Positions 9,214 through 17,313 of a stretch of 64,000 nt of DNA are shown piece by piece. The notes beneath the pieces were generated by a model. That model worked only from the letters and a program-made list of their open reading frames with translations, was not told the DNA's origin and made no database searches. Numbering within the stretch: the first letter of the stretch is position 1; each line of letters begins with the position of its first letter. The translations under genes were made by a program, and so were the position numbers. The stretch is from DATFTF01 sp963825175 (GTDB lineage Bacteria > Acidobacteriota > Thermoanaerobaculia > UBA5066 > Gp7-AA6), in the NCBI GenBank assembly GCA_963825175.1, contig CAWGSA010000004.1, forward strand, positions 186,001-250,000. The letters run 5' to 3'.

Positions 9214-10110
9214 TCAGACGCCGAAGAAGTTCTTGACGATCTGCCCGGCGATGGCCGGGTTCTCCTTGAGCCGCCGCACGGAGTATCCGTACCAGGCCTC
9301 TCCGTAGGGAACGTACACGCGAAGACGGTGCCCGGCAGCAACGAGCCGCCGCCGCAGGTCCCCGGCCACGCCCAGGAGCATCTGGAACTCGTACGCCTCG
9401 CGAGGCAGCGAGAGTTTGCGAATCGTCGCGAGCGCGCGTTCGACCAGGACCTCGTCGTGCGTCGCGATCCCGACGTAGGAACCCGCGGAGAGCAGCGTCT
9501 CGACCATGTCCGCGTAGCTGTCGCGGATCTCCTCGCGGCCGGTGTAAGCGATCGACGGGGGCTCGACGTAGATCCCCTTGCACACGCGCACGTTCGCCCG
9601 GGACCCGGCCGCGCGCCGCGCGTCGTCGCGGCTGCGGCGCAGATAGGCCTGCAGCACGAGGCCGACCCGCTCGAACGTCCCGCGCGACTCCTCGGAGATG
9701 CGGATCGTCTCCTGCGTCACCGACGAGTCTTCCATGTCGATCCGAACGAAGGTTCCATGGGCGCGCGCGCTTTCGAGGATCCGCCGGAATCGGGATCGGC
9801 ACTCCGCAGGGTCCAGCTTCAACCCCAGGGCGGTGAGCTTCACCGAGACGTTCGCGTCGAGGCGCTCGCGGGCGATCGTGTCGAGCGCTCGGATGTACTC
9901 GTCAACCGTGGCATCCGTTTCCGAAAGGCTGGTGACGTCCTCGCCCAGGACGTCGAGCGTGGCCATGCAGCCCTCGGCGTTCAGCTGTCGAACGACGGCG
10001 AGCGCGTCGGCCAGCGTTTCGCCGGCCACGTAGCGGGACGCGAAGCGCCGCACCAGCGATTTAGGCACCAGCGGGAGCGTCCGGACGATGACCTGGTTGA
10101 AAAGCTTCAC
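9214..10110 (-). CDS. Proline dehydrogenase (monofunctional)
   Basis: 298-residue FAD-dependent proline dehydrogenase, a TIM-barrel enzyme that oxidises proline to pyrroline-5-carboxylate and passes electrons to the quinone pool. Hallmarks: SVKLTALGL, FVRIDMEDSS, VRVCKGIY and the C-terminal YGEAWYGYSVRRLKENP motif carrying the substrate-binding arginines. The length fits the short monofunctional class rather than PutA fusions; no P5C dehydrogenase is nearby. It starts 10 bases after the ComF gene stops, on the same strand, which suggests co-transcription. Confidence 0.93.
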   Translation of the reverse strand: MKLFNQVIVRTLPLVPKSLVRRFASRYVAGETLADALAVVRQLNAEGCMATLDVLGEDVTSLSETDATVDEYIRALDTIARERLDANVSVKLTALGLKLDPAECRSRFRRILESARAHGTFVRIDMEDSSVTQETIRISEESRGTFERVGLVLQAYLRRSRDDARRAAGSRANVRVCKGIYVEPPSIAYTGREEIRDSYADMVETLLSAGSYVGIATHDEVLVERALATIRKLSLPREAYEFQMLLGVAGDLRRRLVAAGHRLRVYVPYGEAWYGYSVRRLKENPAIAGQIVKNFFGV

Positions 10111-10120
10111 GGGCGCATTC

Positions 10121-10897
10121 TCATGGGGAGCCTGCCGCGCCGCTTTCGGTCGATTCGTCTTCCCGGGTCGCTCGCGCGAAGCACCACACGTCGACGGTCA
10201 CGGCCCCGGCCCGCAGGAGCTCGCGGGCGCAGGCTCGCGCCGTGGCGCACGAAGTGGCGACGTCGTCGACGAGCAGGATCCGCCGCGGAGCCTTGCGCCG
10301 CGCGCAGAACGCGCCGCGGACGTTCGCCGCTCGGGACGCGAGCGGGAGCGTGCTCTGCCTGCGGGTCGCGCGGACCTTCTCGAGGCGATCGGGCGCGAGA
10401 GGGAGAGCGAGCCGCCGGGCCACGGCCGCGGCCAGCATCTCGGCAGGATGGTCGCGGCGGTACCGCTCGCGCTTTCTCCCCGGCACACCGACCACCTCGT
10501 CGACCGGATCGGCGAGCGAAAGCGTCTGGACCAGCCGGTCGGCCAGATGGGGCGCCAGGTAGTCGGCGCCGCGAAACTTGAACGCCAGCAGGATGGCCCG
10601 CGCCGCGCCGCGGTACGGCGCGACCGACATCAGCGTCCGGAACTCCGGTGGATGGAGGAGGCATCCGCCGCACAGTCCTGGATCGGCCGACGGCAGCCAC
10701 TCGTGGCAGCGTTGGCAGAGTGCGGCCCGAGGCGCCGCCACCTCTCGCCAGCACTCCCCGCAAACGCCCCCGCGCAGCGCGTCGACCGGCCGGTCCCCGC
10801 AGGACAGGCACCGGGACGGAAAGAGAACGTCCGCCGCGGTCTGAGCCAGCGCTCTCCAACGGACCCTCCGCGCCGGCAGTCCGGCCTCCGTAGACAT
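10121..10897 (-). CDS. ComF family phosphoribosyltransferase-like protein
   Basis: 258 residues. The N-terminal cysteine clusters (CLSCG, CGEC, CQRC, CGGC) form the double zinc-ribbon region typical of ComF. The C-terminal half carries the PRTase signature RILLVDDVATSCATA that binds PRPP. ComF is required for DNA uptake in naturally competent bacteria, where it is thought to help handle incoming single-stranded DNA; many genomes keep it without a full competence set. Directly upstream of proline dehydrogenase on the same strand. The ATG at 10897 gives full family length. Confidence 0.9.
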   Translation of the reverse strand: MSTEAGLPARRVRWRALAQTAADVLFPSRCLSCGDRPVDALRGGVCGECWREVAAPRAALCQRCHEWLPSADPGLCGGCLLHPPEFRTLMSVAPYRGAARAILLAFKFRGADYLAPHLADRLVQTLSLADPVDEVVGVPGRKRERYRRDHPAEMLAAAVARRLALPLAPDRLEKVRATRRQSTLPLASRAANVRGAFCARRKAPRRILLVDDVATSCATARACARELLRAGAVTVDVWCFARATREDESTESGAAGSP

Positions 10898-11032
10898 GGT
10901 CGCGGGATTCTCTCCGTTCGGCGCCCGCCGTTCAACGTGTACAGTGCCGGGGAACCGGTTCCCGCGATCCCGGGGTGGGAAGATGGGGAGGAGGAAGGCT
11001 TCGGAGCCTTAGACTCGCCAGAGGAGGTACCT

Positions 11033-11623
11033 GTGATTTTTCGGAAGCGTTTTTGGATCGCGGCCGCATCGGCCCTCTTCGTCGCGGCGTCCGTTCACGC
11101 GCAGAGCTGGCAGGCGGGCGCGTCGTTGGGCCTCGTCGATGCCGCGGAGAAGCACCTTCGTCTCGACGAATTCAAACACTCGGACGTCAACGCGTGGGTG
11201 GGCTTCCAGGTCGAGGACCATGTCTTTCTGCGTGGGACCTTCGGATCTCTCCGCGTGGCGGGGGTCAACGCCGGTTCCAGCGTTTCGGTGGGAGGCGCGC
11301 CGAGCGCGCCGCTGCCGGAGCTGGCCGATCGGATCAACTATGGAACGGTCGGGATCGCCTACGAGTTCCTCGAGGGCGACTACGCGTCGGGTCTCTTCGC
11401 CGGAATCGGCGGGTACCGGATCGATCCGGACGCAACCGATCCGGCGTTCGAAGGGTTCCGGGACGCGCGCCAGACGGTGTGGGGCTGGCACGTCGGCGTG
11501 GACGCCGCGTTTCGAGTCTCGAAGAGAATCCACGTGATTCCGCGGGTGACCTTGCACAAGATCAAGTCCAACGTCTCCCGCTCGCTCCTGACCGCCAACA
11601 TCGGCGTGGCGTACTCCTTCTAG
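11033..11623 (+). CDS. Small outer-membrane beta-barrel protein
   Basis: 196 residues. The GTG start at 11033 was chosen because a strong ribosome site GAGGAGG lies at 11021-11027 and the product then begins with a clean signal peptide (MIFRKRFWIAAASALFVAASVHA). The mature part has the amphipathic strand pattern and terminal Phe (IGVAYSF) of an OmpW/OmpA-like eight-stranded barrel, but no family motif is certain. It diverges from ComF. Function unknown; a porin or adhesin-like surface role is inference. Confidence 0.7.
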   Translation: MIFRKRFWIAAASALFVAASVHAQSWQAGASLGLVDAAEKHLRLDEFKHSDVNAWVGFQVEDHVFLRGTFGSLRVAGVNAGSSVSVGGAPSAPLPELADRINYGTVGIAYEFLEGDYASGLFAGIGGYRIDPDATDPAFEGFRDARQTVWGWHVGVDAAFRVSKRIHVIPRVTLHKIKSNVSRSLLTANIGVAYSF

Positions 11624-11686
11624 GCGAGGCGTGAGGCCTGGGGCGTGAGGCGTGAGGCGTGAGGCGCGAGGCGTAAGGCGTGAGGC
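11624..11686. repeat. Degenerate GGCGTGA heptamer array
   Basis: About eight near-perfect heptamers (GGCGTGA with GGCGCGA, GGCGTAA and GGCCTGG variants), beginning right after the stop codon of the barrel gene. Same unit and orientation as the 2743 array. The rest of the 11,687-11,870 spacer shows no gene I can support. Confidence 0.75.
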
Positions 11687-11871
11687 GGATCTCGAAAGCC
11701 AGAAATGTTCTCGAGCTCGCGGCGCGCGAAAGTCTCCCGAAGTCACGAGGGAGGAGGCGCGCGCCGCGGGAGCGAGAGCGCAGCTCGGGATCAGGCGATC
11801 GGTCGACGCCGCATCCGGCGGAGCCGATCGCCGGTGGCGAAGCCAGATCCCGGCAAGCTCTCGCGACGGTA

Positions 11872-11887
11872 TGGCACCGAGATTGCA
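11872..11887 (+). promoter_or_regulatory. Sigma54 (-24/-12) promoter
   Basis: TGGCACCGAGATTGCA matches the sigma54 consensus TGGCACGNNNNTTGCW at all but one specified base, with GG and GC at the required spacing. Transcription should start near 11898, eight bases before the ATG of a 32-codon ORF. The window encodes a sigma54 activator at 2825-4201. Confidence 0.65.
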
Positions 11888-11905
11888 TCTCGAGCCGTCA
11901 GGCTT

Positions 11906-12004
11906 ATGGAACTCAATTTGAACTCCCACCACAACGCTCCCGCCACACCCACCGGCGGCGCGGCTCTTCGCGCGGCCCGGCCCTTGTCGACCTTCAATTC
12001 TTAG
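11906..12004 (+). CDS. Hypothetical 32-residue ORF behind the sigma54 promoter
   Basis: ATG at 11906 and TAG at 12002-12004. The product begins MELNLNSHHN and is rich in Ala, Pro, His and Arg. There is no clear ribosome site; with a start near 11898 the leader would be only about eight bases. It lies about 20 bases past the -12 element and is followed by a hairpin plus T-rich run at 12126-12150, so a transcript of about 250 nt is plausible. It may be a real small protein, or the RNA itself may be the product. No family recognised. Confidence 0.3.
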   Translation: MELNLNSHHNAPATPTGGAALRAARPLSTFNS

Positions 12005-12078
12005 GCTCCCGCCAAACAGGCCTCACGGCCGATCCGTCCGGCGAAAGCCGGGCGGACGCCCGCCATTGGGGAATTTAT

Positions 12079-12092
12079 GATTTGCGATTTGT
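12079..12092. repeat. GATTTGY heptamer pair
   Basis: GATTTGC followed directly by GATTTGT, a two-copy 7-base repeat of a different sequence from the GGCGTGA arrays but the same period. It lies in the spacer between the small ORF and the Lrp gene. Confidence 0.45.
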
Positions 12093-12125
12093 GATCGGCG
12101 ACCGGGTGCGGTCCCGATGACCCGA

Positions 12126-12150
12126 TGGGCCGTCAGGCCCTTTATTTCTT
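12126..12150 (+). terminator. Hairpin with T-rich tail
   Basis: GGGCC-GTCA-GGCCC followed by TTTATTTCTT in the plus direction. It would end a rightward transcript from the sigma54 promoter. The T-rich tail overlaps the last codons of the converging Lrp gene. Confidence 0.5.
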
Positions 12151-12618
12151 CTCTTCGCTCTCGACCACCAGCGGAAGGAGCGTGGATTCCTTTTTCGAGG
12201 ACAGGGAAATCTGCGTGCGGGCGCGCACGACACCCTTGATCGTCAGAAGCCGCTTTTGAAGGAAGTCGGCCAGCGCCGCCGTGTCGGCGGCCTTGACCTT
12301 CAGCCGGTACGCGTAATCGCCCGCGAGATAATGGCACTCCTGGACACCAAGGAGCTTCTCCAGGTCGTCGACGAAGCTTTTTTCGTAGCGCGGATGTTCC
12401 AGCGCAACGTCGACGTAAGCGGTCAGCGAGAAACCCATCTTTTCGTGATCGAGGAGGGCGACGAACCCCTTGATCATGCCGTGCCGCTCCATCTTCTTGA
12501 TGCGCTCGTTGACGGAGGGAGTCGTCAACCCGACGGCGCCGGCGATCTTCGCCTGCGAAAGCTTGCCGTTCCTTTGCAGCATGTCGAGAATCCGGAGATC
12601 GATGTCGTCGATGGTCAT
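12142..12618 (-). CDS. Lrp/AsnC family transcriptional regulator
   Basis: 158 residues with the N-terminal winged HTH (MTIDDIDLRILDMLQRNGKLS...VGLTTPSVNERIKKME) and a C-terminal RAM/AsnC ligand-binding domain (GVQECHYLAGDYAYRLKVKA). Start at ATG 12618; the open frame extends upstream to 12837, but this ATG gives the standard family N-terminus. An AT-rich stretch just upstream (12630-12680) is likely promoter. The target genes and effector amino acid are not evident from neighbours; DnaJ is divergently transcribed. Confidence 0.92.
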   Translation of the reverse strand: MTIDDIDLRILDMLQRNGKLSQAKIAGAVGLTTPSVNERIKKMERHGMIKGFVALLDHEKMGFSLTAYVDVALEHPRYEKSFVDDLEKLLGVQECHYLAGDYAYRLKVKAADTAALADFLQKRLLTIKGVVRARTQISLSSKKESTLLPLVVESEEKK

Positions 12619-12835
12619 CTCCGCTGCCCTTAAAAGATTAGAAGCTTGATAGGATATGGCTAATAATATTAGACCGCTTTCGAGTGTCAATAGCGTATTT
12701 TCGGCTGGCCGGTGACCGACCGATGACCTCCGAACGGACCATTGGCTCGGGGCTGCCGGGAGCCACCTCCTTGTCCCCAAAGAGGTTCCGCGAAGGCGGC
12801 GCCGGCCGCCGGGGGCTTCGCGGATAATCCGGGGC

Positions 12836-13855
12836 ATGAAGAAGCGGGACTACTACGAGGTTCTGGGGGTGTCCAAGGGCGCCTCGGAATCGGAGATCAA
12901 AAAGGCCTACCGGCGCCTCGCCCGCAAGCTCCATCCCGACGTGAATCCCGGCGACAAGAACGCCCAGAAGAAGTTTCAGGAGATCCAGGAGGCCTACGAC
13001 ATTCTCAAGGACGAGGAGAAGCGCCGGGCCTACGACCGATTCGGGCATGCCGCGTCGTCGCCCGGTTTCGATCCCGCGGCGGCGGCGGCCGGCTTCGGCG
13101 GCGCGGGACGCGCACCGGGCGGCGCGGGGTCTCCTTTTGAGACCATCCATTTCGAGGGCGCCGACTTCGGAGACCTGTTCGGAGATCTCTTCGGCCGCGG
13201 GCGCGGCGCGCGCACGGGTCCGGAGAAGGGGGAGGACGCCAGCGGAACGATCGAGGTCCCGTTTCGAGACGCGGTGCTCGGCGGCACGGCATCGCTCTCG
13301 CTGCGCCGCGAGAAGGAGTGCCCGCAGTGCGGCGGAACGGGGCGCTCCGGCCGCGTCGTCTGTCCCACCTGCCACGGGCAGGGCACCGTCGCGGAATCCG
13401 AGTCCGTCAAGATCCGGATCCAGGAGGGAACCGAGGACGGCGCGCGGATCCGCGTGCCGGGCAAGGGCGGCCCGGGTCTGCGCGGCGGCACGGCGGGCGA
13501 TCTCTACGTCACCGTTCGCGTCACGCCGCACGCGTACTTCGAGCGCCACGGCGACGACATCCACGGAATCGTGCCGATCACGATCAAGGAAGCCTACGCC
13601 GGCGCGGAGATCGACGTCCCGACGATTCACGGAACCGTCCGCGCGAAGATCCCGCCCGGGGCGCAAGGCCGCCAGAGGTTCCGGCTGCGCGGCAAGGGAG
13701 TCAAGAACCCGCGCACCGGCCAGACCGGCGACCACATCTACATCGTGCGCATCCTGGTTCCCAGGACCGTCACGCCGGCCGGCCTCGACGCGGCGACGCT
13801 GCTCGATTCTCTGTACGACGAACCGGTGCGCAAGGACCTGCCCCGGGGGCTGTAG
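12836..13855 (+). CDS. dnaJ: DnaJ-family co-chaperone with a reduced zinc finger
   Basis: 339 residues. J domain 1-70 with HPD at 33-35, a Gly/Ala/Phe-rich linker (70-125) containing repeated FGDLFGDLFG, and a substrate-binding region with only two CxxCxGxG motifs (CPQCGGTG at 162 and CPTCHGQG at 176) instead of the usual four. C-terminal beta-domains I and II follow, ending without a clear dimerisation extension. It should stimulate DnaK ATPase and deliver substrates. With two cysteine motifs it can bind at most one zinc, placing it between DnaJ and CbpA types. No dnaK or grpE in the window. ATG start; the ribosome site is weak. Confidence 0.9.
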   Translation: MKKRDYYEVLGVSKGASESEIKKAYRRLARKLHPDVNPGDKNAQKKFQEIQEAYDILKDEEKRRAYDRFGHAASSPGFDPAAAAAGFGGAGRAPGGAGSPFETIHFEGADFGDLFGDLFGRGRGARTGPEKGEDASGTIEVPFRDAVLGGTASLSLRREKECPQCGGTGRSGRVVCPTCHGQGTVAESESVKIRIQEGTEDGARIRVPGKGGPGLRGGTAGDLYVTVRVTPHAYFERHGDDIHGIVPITIKEAYAGAEIDVPTIHGTVRAKIPPGAQGRQRFRLRGKGVKNPRTGQTGDHIYIVRILVPRTVTPAGLDAATLLDSLYDEPVRKDLPRGL

Positions 13856-13965
13856 CGCTGCCTCGGCGACAAGCTGGAAACGGGCCTGACCGCCGAGCTC
13901 CCGGGATCAGGCCGTAGGGGCGGCCCTCGCCGCTGCCCGCGGACGGGGATCTTCGTTACGGGAGG

Positions 13966-15036
13966 CTAGTTCTTGGTCGCCATGTCCTGCACCAGCGCCA
14001 GCGCGTGGTCGTAGGACATGGTCTTGTCGTCGAGCGTGATCGAGTTCACGTCGGACCACTTCCTTCCGTCGTAGCGGACGAAGTGGACGGCGGTTGGGTC
14101 GCGCCAGACGAGCGTGGGCCGATAGCCTGATCCGACGAACGTCGTGATCGTCAGCGAGCCGTCGCTCGGCGCCATTCTCGAGATCGGTCCGCTCTCCGCG
14201 ACTCCCACGACCGGGATGCGGCGCCGCAGCCACGTCGAGTTGGTGGGGCCGGGCGTGCCGAGGTCGGTCGGGAAGTTGATGTGGACGACGTAGTGCTGAC
14301 CGGAAACCACGTCGGCGAACGTCGCCAGGATCCCTCCGCCCGGTCCGTCGAGCTGGATGGAAGGGAAGAGGTAACCGCCGGCCGGAAGGTCGGTCACGGC
14401 CGGACCGGCGCTGTTGTTGCCGATGGCCGCGGGGAGATCGTAGACCTGGATGTCGCTCGCGCCGCCGTCCTCGTCCAGGAAGATCGGAGCGTAGCGGGCC
14501 AGGGAGATGTTGGACTCCTCCCACCAGATCACCGAAAGGATCGACCGCGTGCTGTACACGTCGGCGCCGGTCGCGTCCAGCGTGTGCACGGTGGGATGGG
14601 CCAGGAGCATCCGCGGGTTGCGCGCGTGGGGGAATCCGGGCGTGGGCAGGAGGTCGGAGACCGTCCACTGTCTGTCCTTGAGGATCCCCAGCCGCAGCAG
14701 GTTGAGCAGCGGAGCTTCCTCCGTCCACAGGACGATGAGCGAGCTGCTCGGCTCGTCGTACGCCACGTCGATGTTGTGCTTGACCGTGCTGCTGGTGGTC
14801 CCGGGCAGCAATCCGAGGTCGCGGCTGCCGTCCTGGCGCAGCAGCGACCACTCGACGACGTTGTCGTCGGGGCGGGCGTAGTTGCCCGCGATCGCGAGCT
14901 CCGCGCCCGTTCCCGCGCGCACGGTGTAGAGCGTGCCGTCGGGCGCGAGCAGGGATTTCTCTTCGAAAGCCCGTGCCGGCAAAGCCGCCAGGAGCAGCAG
15001 GCCGACAAGCGGGACGAGGCGGCGCAGGATCTTCAA
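13966..15036 (-). CDS. Secreted protein of unknown function
   Basis: 356 residues with a clear signal peptide (MKILRRLVPLVGLLLLAALPARA) and a mature part of repeated short beta-strand segments containing W and D (ILSVIWWEESN, LVWRDPTAVHFVRYDGRKW), suggesting a beta-propeller or sialidase-like fold. No catalytic motif recognised. It starts two bases before the stop of the TPR gene on the same strand, so it is probably in an operon with it. Confidence 0.6.
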   Translation of the reverse strand: MKILRRLVPLVGLLLLAALPARAFEEKSLLAPDGTLYTVRAGTGAELAIAGNYARPDDNVVEWSLLRQDGSRDLGLLPGTTSSTVKHNIDVAYDEPSSSLIVLWTEEAPLLNLLRLGILKDRQWTVSDLLPTPGFPHARNPRMLLAHPTVHTLDATGADVYSTRSILSVIWWEESNISLARYAPIFLDEDGGASDIQVYDLPAAIGNNSAGPAVTDLPAGGYLFPSIQLDGPGGGILATFADVVSGQHYVVHINFPTDLGTPGPTNSTWLRRRIPVVGVAESGPISRMAPSDGSLTITTFVGSGYRPTLVWRDPTAVHFVRYDGRKWSDVNSITLDDKTMSYDHALALVQDMATKN

Positions 15037-15038
15037 GG

Positions 15039-15941
15039 TCAGGCCCTCAGATTGATCACTTCCATCAGGCTGATCTGATGGAGGTAGTGCTTGAGGGCCG
15101 GAAAATCCGGGTAAAAGTCCGCCAGCGCCTCGTAGTGTTCGTCCGCCTGCGTCTCGCGGCCCATCTCGGAATAGGTCTCCGCGAGCAGGTAGTGAGAGTT
15201 CTTGACCACGTCGCGGCGCCCGAACTCGACGCCGAGGCTGAGCGCGCGGACGCCCCAGTTCTCAGCCTGATCGAGATGGTCGCGCTTCAACTCCGCGAAG
15301 CAGAGATCGAGCGACGGATAGTCCATCGCCTGCCGGGCCCCGAGTGAGTCGAGCAGCGAGATCGAGCGGTGCACCAAGGGCAGTCCGAGCTCGATCCGGT
15401 CGAGCGCGATATGGCAATAGCCGAGATTGTCGGCGGCCACCGCCGCCTGCCGCGAGAGGCTCTCGCCCTCCGACTCCAGCCGTCCCAGGGCCTCCTCGAA
15501 CAGGTCGCGCGCTTCCACGAAGCGGCTCTCGCGCAGCTCGAGGTTGGCCAGAAGATTGAGCGAGGTCCCGGTCAGCTCTTCCAGGCCGAGATCGCGGGCC
15601 CGGGCCAGCGAGCTCTGTGCGTAGAAGCGCGCCTTGGGATATTCGCCGCGGGCCTCATGCGCGTTGGCGGACACGTAGGCCGCCAGCACACCGTTGAAGC
15701 TCGTCGGATTGCGCAGCACGATCTCCTTCAACCGCGACAGGTCGAAGTCCTGTCGGTCCATCTCGATGAGGGTCGTGACGCGGTTGCAGGTGAAGAGGTC
15801 CTCGAGGTCCCGGTCCTTCCAGGAGCGCGCGAGCGCCAGGCCGTCGTCGTACAACGTCAGCGCCCGCTCGTAGTCGCCCGCCCAGAGCGCGTCCTTCGCA
15901 GTCTTGCGAAGGAACTCCAGGTGTTTGCGGCGATCGCTCAT
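15039..15941 (-). CDS. Tetratricopeptide-repeat protein
   Basis: 300 residues of helical TPR-type repeats (for example GDYERALTLYDDGLALARSW, ESRFVEARDLFEEALGRLE, QADEHYEALADFY). No signal peptide from the chosen ATG at 15941, which has a good ribosome site (AGGGGG) upstream; the frame extends to 15998 without one. Likely a cytoplasmic protein-interaction scaffold. It is flanked by the XRE regulator (upstream, 53 bases) and the secreted protein (downstream, two-base gap) on the same strand. Confidence 0.75.
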   Translation of the reverse strand: MSDRRKHLEFLRKTAKDALWAGDYERALTLYDDGLALARSWKDRDLEDLFTCNRVTTLIEMDRQDFDLSRLKEIVLRNPTSFNGVLAAYVSANAHEARGEYPKARFYAQSSLARARDLGLEELTGTSLNLLANLELRESRFVEARDLFEEALGRLESEGESLSRQAAVAADNLGYCHIALDRIELGLPLVHRSISLLDSLGARQAMDYPSLDLCFAELKRDHLDQAENWGVRALSLGVEFGRRDVVKNSHYLLAETYSEMGRETQADEHYEALADFYPDFPALKHYLHQISLMEVINLRA

Positions 15942-15994
15942 GGTCCCCCTAAGATCCGGGCAGTCTGTCGATTTTACGGCTTCCAGCCTCCGAC

Positions 15995-16375
15995 TCAAGC
16001 GTTTTCATTTTCGGGCTCGGCCGCTCCCTCGGCCTCCTGCTCCTGGAGCTTCTTGAACCGCACGAAATCGCGCACCTCGCGCTGGGCCTCTTCGGAGAGA
16101 CCCTTGAAGTCGGCCATCAGCTCCTGGGCCTCCGGCGTGGCGGGGGACTCGGTCTCCCCGAAGAACTCGCCCATCTTCAGCTCGAAGACCTGGAGGATCT
16201 TGAAGAGGGTGTCGAGGCCGACCTTGTACTCGCCCTGCTCCATGCGCGACAGATCCGATTGAGCCACGCCGATCATCTCGGACAGCTCCATCTGGGTCAG
16301 GCGCCGCCCCTTGCGCAGCTCGCGGATACGCGAGCCCACGAGGTGCACTTTGCGAGGCGAGTGGGGGGATGACAT
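15995..16375 (-). CDS. XRE-family helix-turn-helix regulator
   Basis: 126 residues. The HTH_3 domain occupies about 15-70 (SRIRELRKGRRLTQMELSEMIGVAQSDLSRMEQGEYKVGLDTLFKILQ), followed by an acidic helical tail ending in PENENA. Start at ATG 16375. It is divergent from the polysaccharide permease with a short shared spacer that contains the permease promoter, so it may regulate that gene; this is inferred from position. Confidence 0.85.
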   Translation of the reverse strand: MSSPHSPRKVHLVGSRIRELRKGRRLTQMELSEMIGVAQSDLSRMEQGEYKVGLDTLFKILQVFELKMGEFFGETESPATPEAQELMADFKGLSEEAQREVRDFVRFKKLQEQEAEGAAEPENENA

Positions 16376-16392
16376 TGTTCCGGGAAATGCTA

Positions 16393-16420
16393 TTGCGTCA
16401 TAAGGACGCGTGAATATAAT
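16393..16420 (+). promoter_or_regulatory. Sigma70-type promoter of the ABC permease
   Basis: TTGCGT (16393-16398), a 16-base spacer, then a perfect TATAAT (16415-16420). It sits between the divergent XRE gene and the permease. The predicted start near 16427 favours the ATG at 16437 or 16458 over the earlier start codons. Confidence 0.6.
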
Positions 16421-16436
16421 GCGCCTCCTCCCCGCT

Positions 16437-17231
16437 ATGTCAAGCGCCAAAAGCATCATGGCCTCGAGGCTCTTTCTTTTGAAGGAGATGGTCGTCCGGG
16501 ACATCCGCTCCCGGTACGCCGGCTCGAGCCTGGGAGTCCTGTGGGCGGTCGGCCAGCCCATCCTGTGGATGCTCCTCTACACCCTGGTCTTCTCACTCAT
16601 CCTTCGGGTGCCGGTGGACAAGGACTATGCGAGCTTCGCCGAGTTCCTGCTGGCGGGCCTGCTTCCGTGGATGGCGATCCAGGAGGGGATCTCCCGCTCG
16701 GCGACGGCCCTGACCGACAACGCGGCGATGGTGAAGAAGACCGTCTTCCCGCTGGAGACGCTCGTGCTCTCGGTCGTCCTCGCGGCCGTCGTCAACGAGG
16801 TGATCGCTCTGGCCATTTTCGCCGTCTACGTGGCGGGCGTCGGACATCTCTCTCCCTGGGCCCTCCTGGCGCTTCCGGCCCTGGCCATCCAGACGGTCCT
16901 GACCTTCGGCATCGGTTGCTTCGCCGCGACCATCACCACCTTCGTGCGGGACGCGGCGCAGGTGATCGGGATCGCGTTGACCGTCGTGTTCTGGGGCACG
17001 CCGATCGTGTACCCGTTGTCGATCGTTCCGCCGTCGCACCCATGGCTGCTGGCGGCGGTCCGGGCCAATCCCGTGACGCACCTGGCGCAGTGGTACCGCG
17101 GAGCCTTCACCACGCACACCGCCCCCGCGGCTTCCTCCGTTCTCTACCTGGTCTCGTTCTCGGCCCTGGCGGCGGTGGCCGGCGCGGCGCTCTTCGCGCG
17201 GGCGCGGCCCCATTTCGCGGACCTGATGTGA
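16437..17231 (+). CDS. ABC-2 polysaccharide export permease (Wzm/TagG-like)
   Basis: 264 residues with six hydrophobic helices and the family entry signature FLLKEMVVRDIRSRYAGSSLG followed by LWAVGQPILWMLLYTLVF. It forms the membrane channel of ABC exporters that move O-antigen, teichoic acid or capsule. The start was set downstream of the TATAAT at 16415; ATG 16458 is also possible. The matching ATPase (Wzt-like) lies 9.9 kb away at 27116, separated by secreted-protein genes, an unusual split for a pair that is normally adjacent. Confidence 0.88.
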   Translation: MSSAKSIMASRLFLLKEMVVRDIRSRYAGSSLGVLWAVGQPILWMLLYTLVFSLILRVPVDKDYASFAEFLLAGLLPWMAIQEGISRSATALTDNAAMVKKTVFPLETLVLSVVLAAVVNEVIALAIFAVYVAGVGHLSPWALLALPALAIQTVLTFGIGCFAATITTFVRDAAQVIGIALTVVFWGTPIVYPLSIVPPSHPWLLAAVRANPVTHLAQWYRGAFTTHTAPAASSVLYLVSFSALAAVAGAALFARARPHFADLM

Positions 17232-17313
17232 GGAACAACCTCGCCCGGTCAGCGGTTACGGCGCGCGGACATCTCCGACTCCGGCTCGAATCTCAAATCG
17301 TCGAGGAGGTTTT

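Noticed and set aside
8999..9802. Upstream extension of the barrel protein frame
   Set aside because: Would overlap proline dehydrogenase and remove the signal peptide from the N-terminus.
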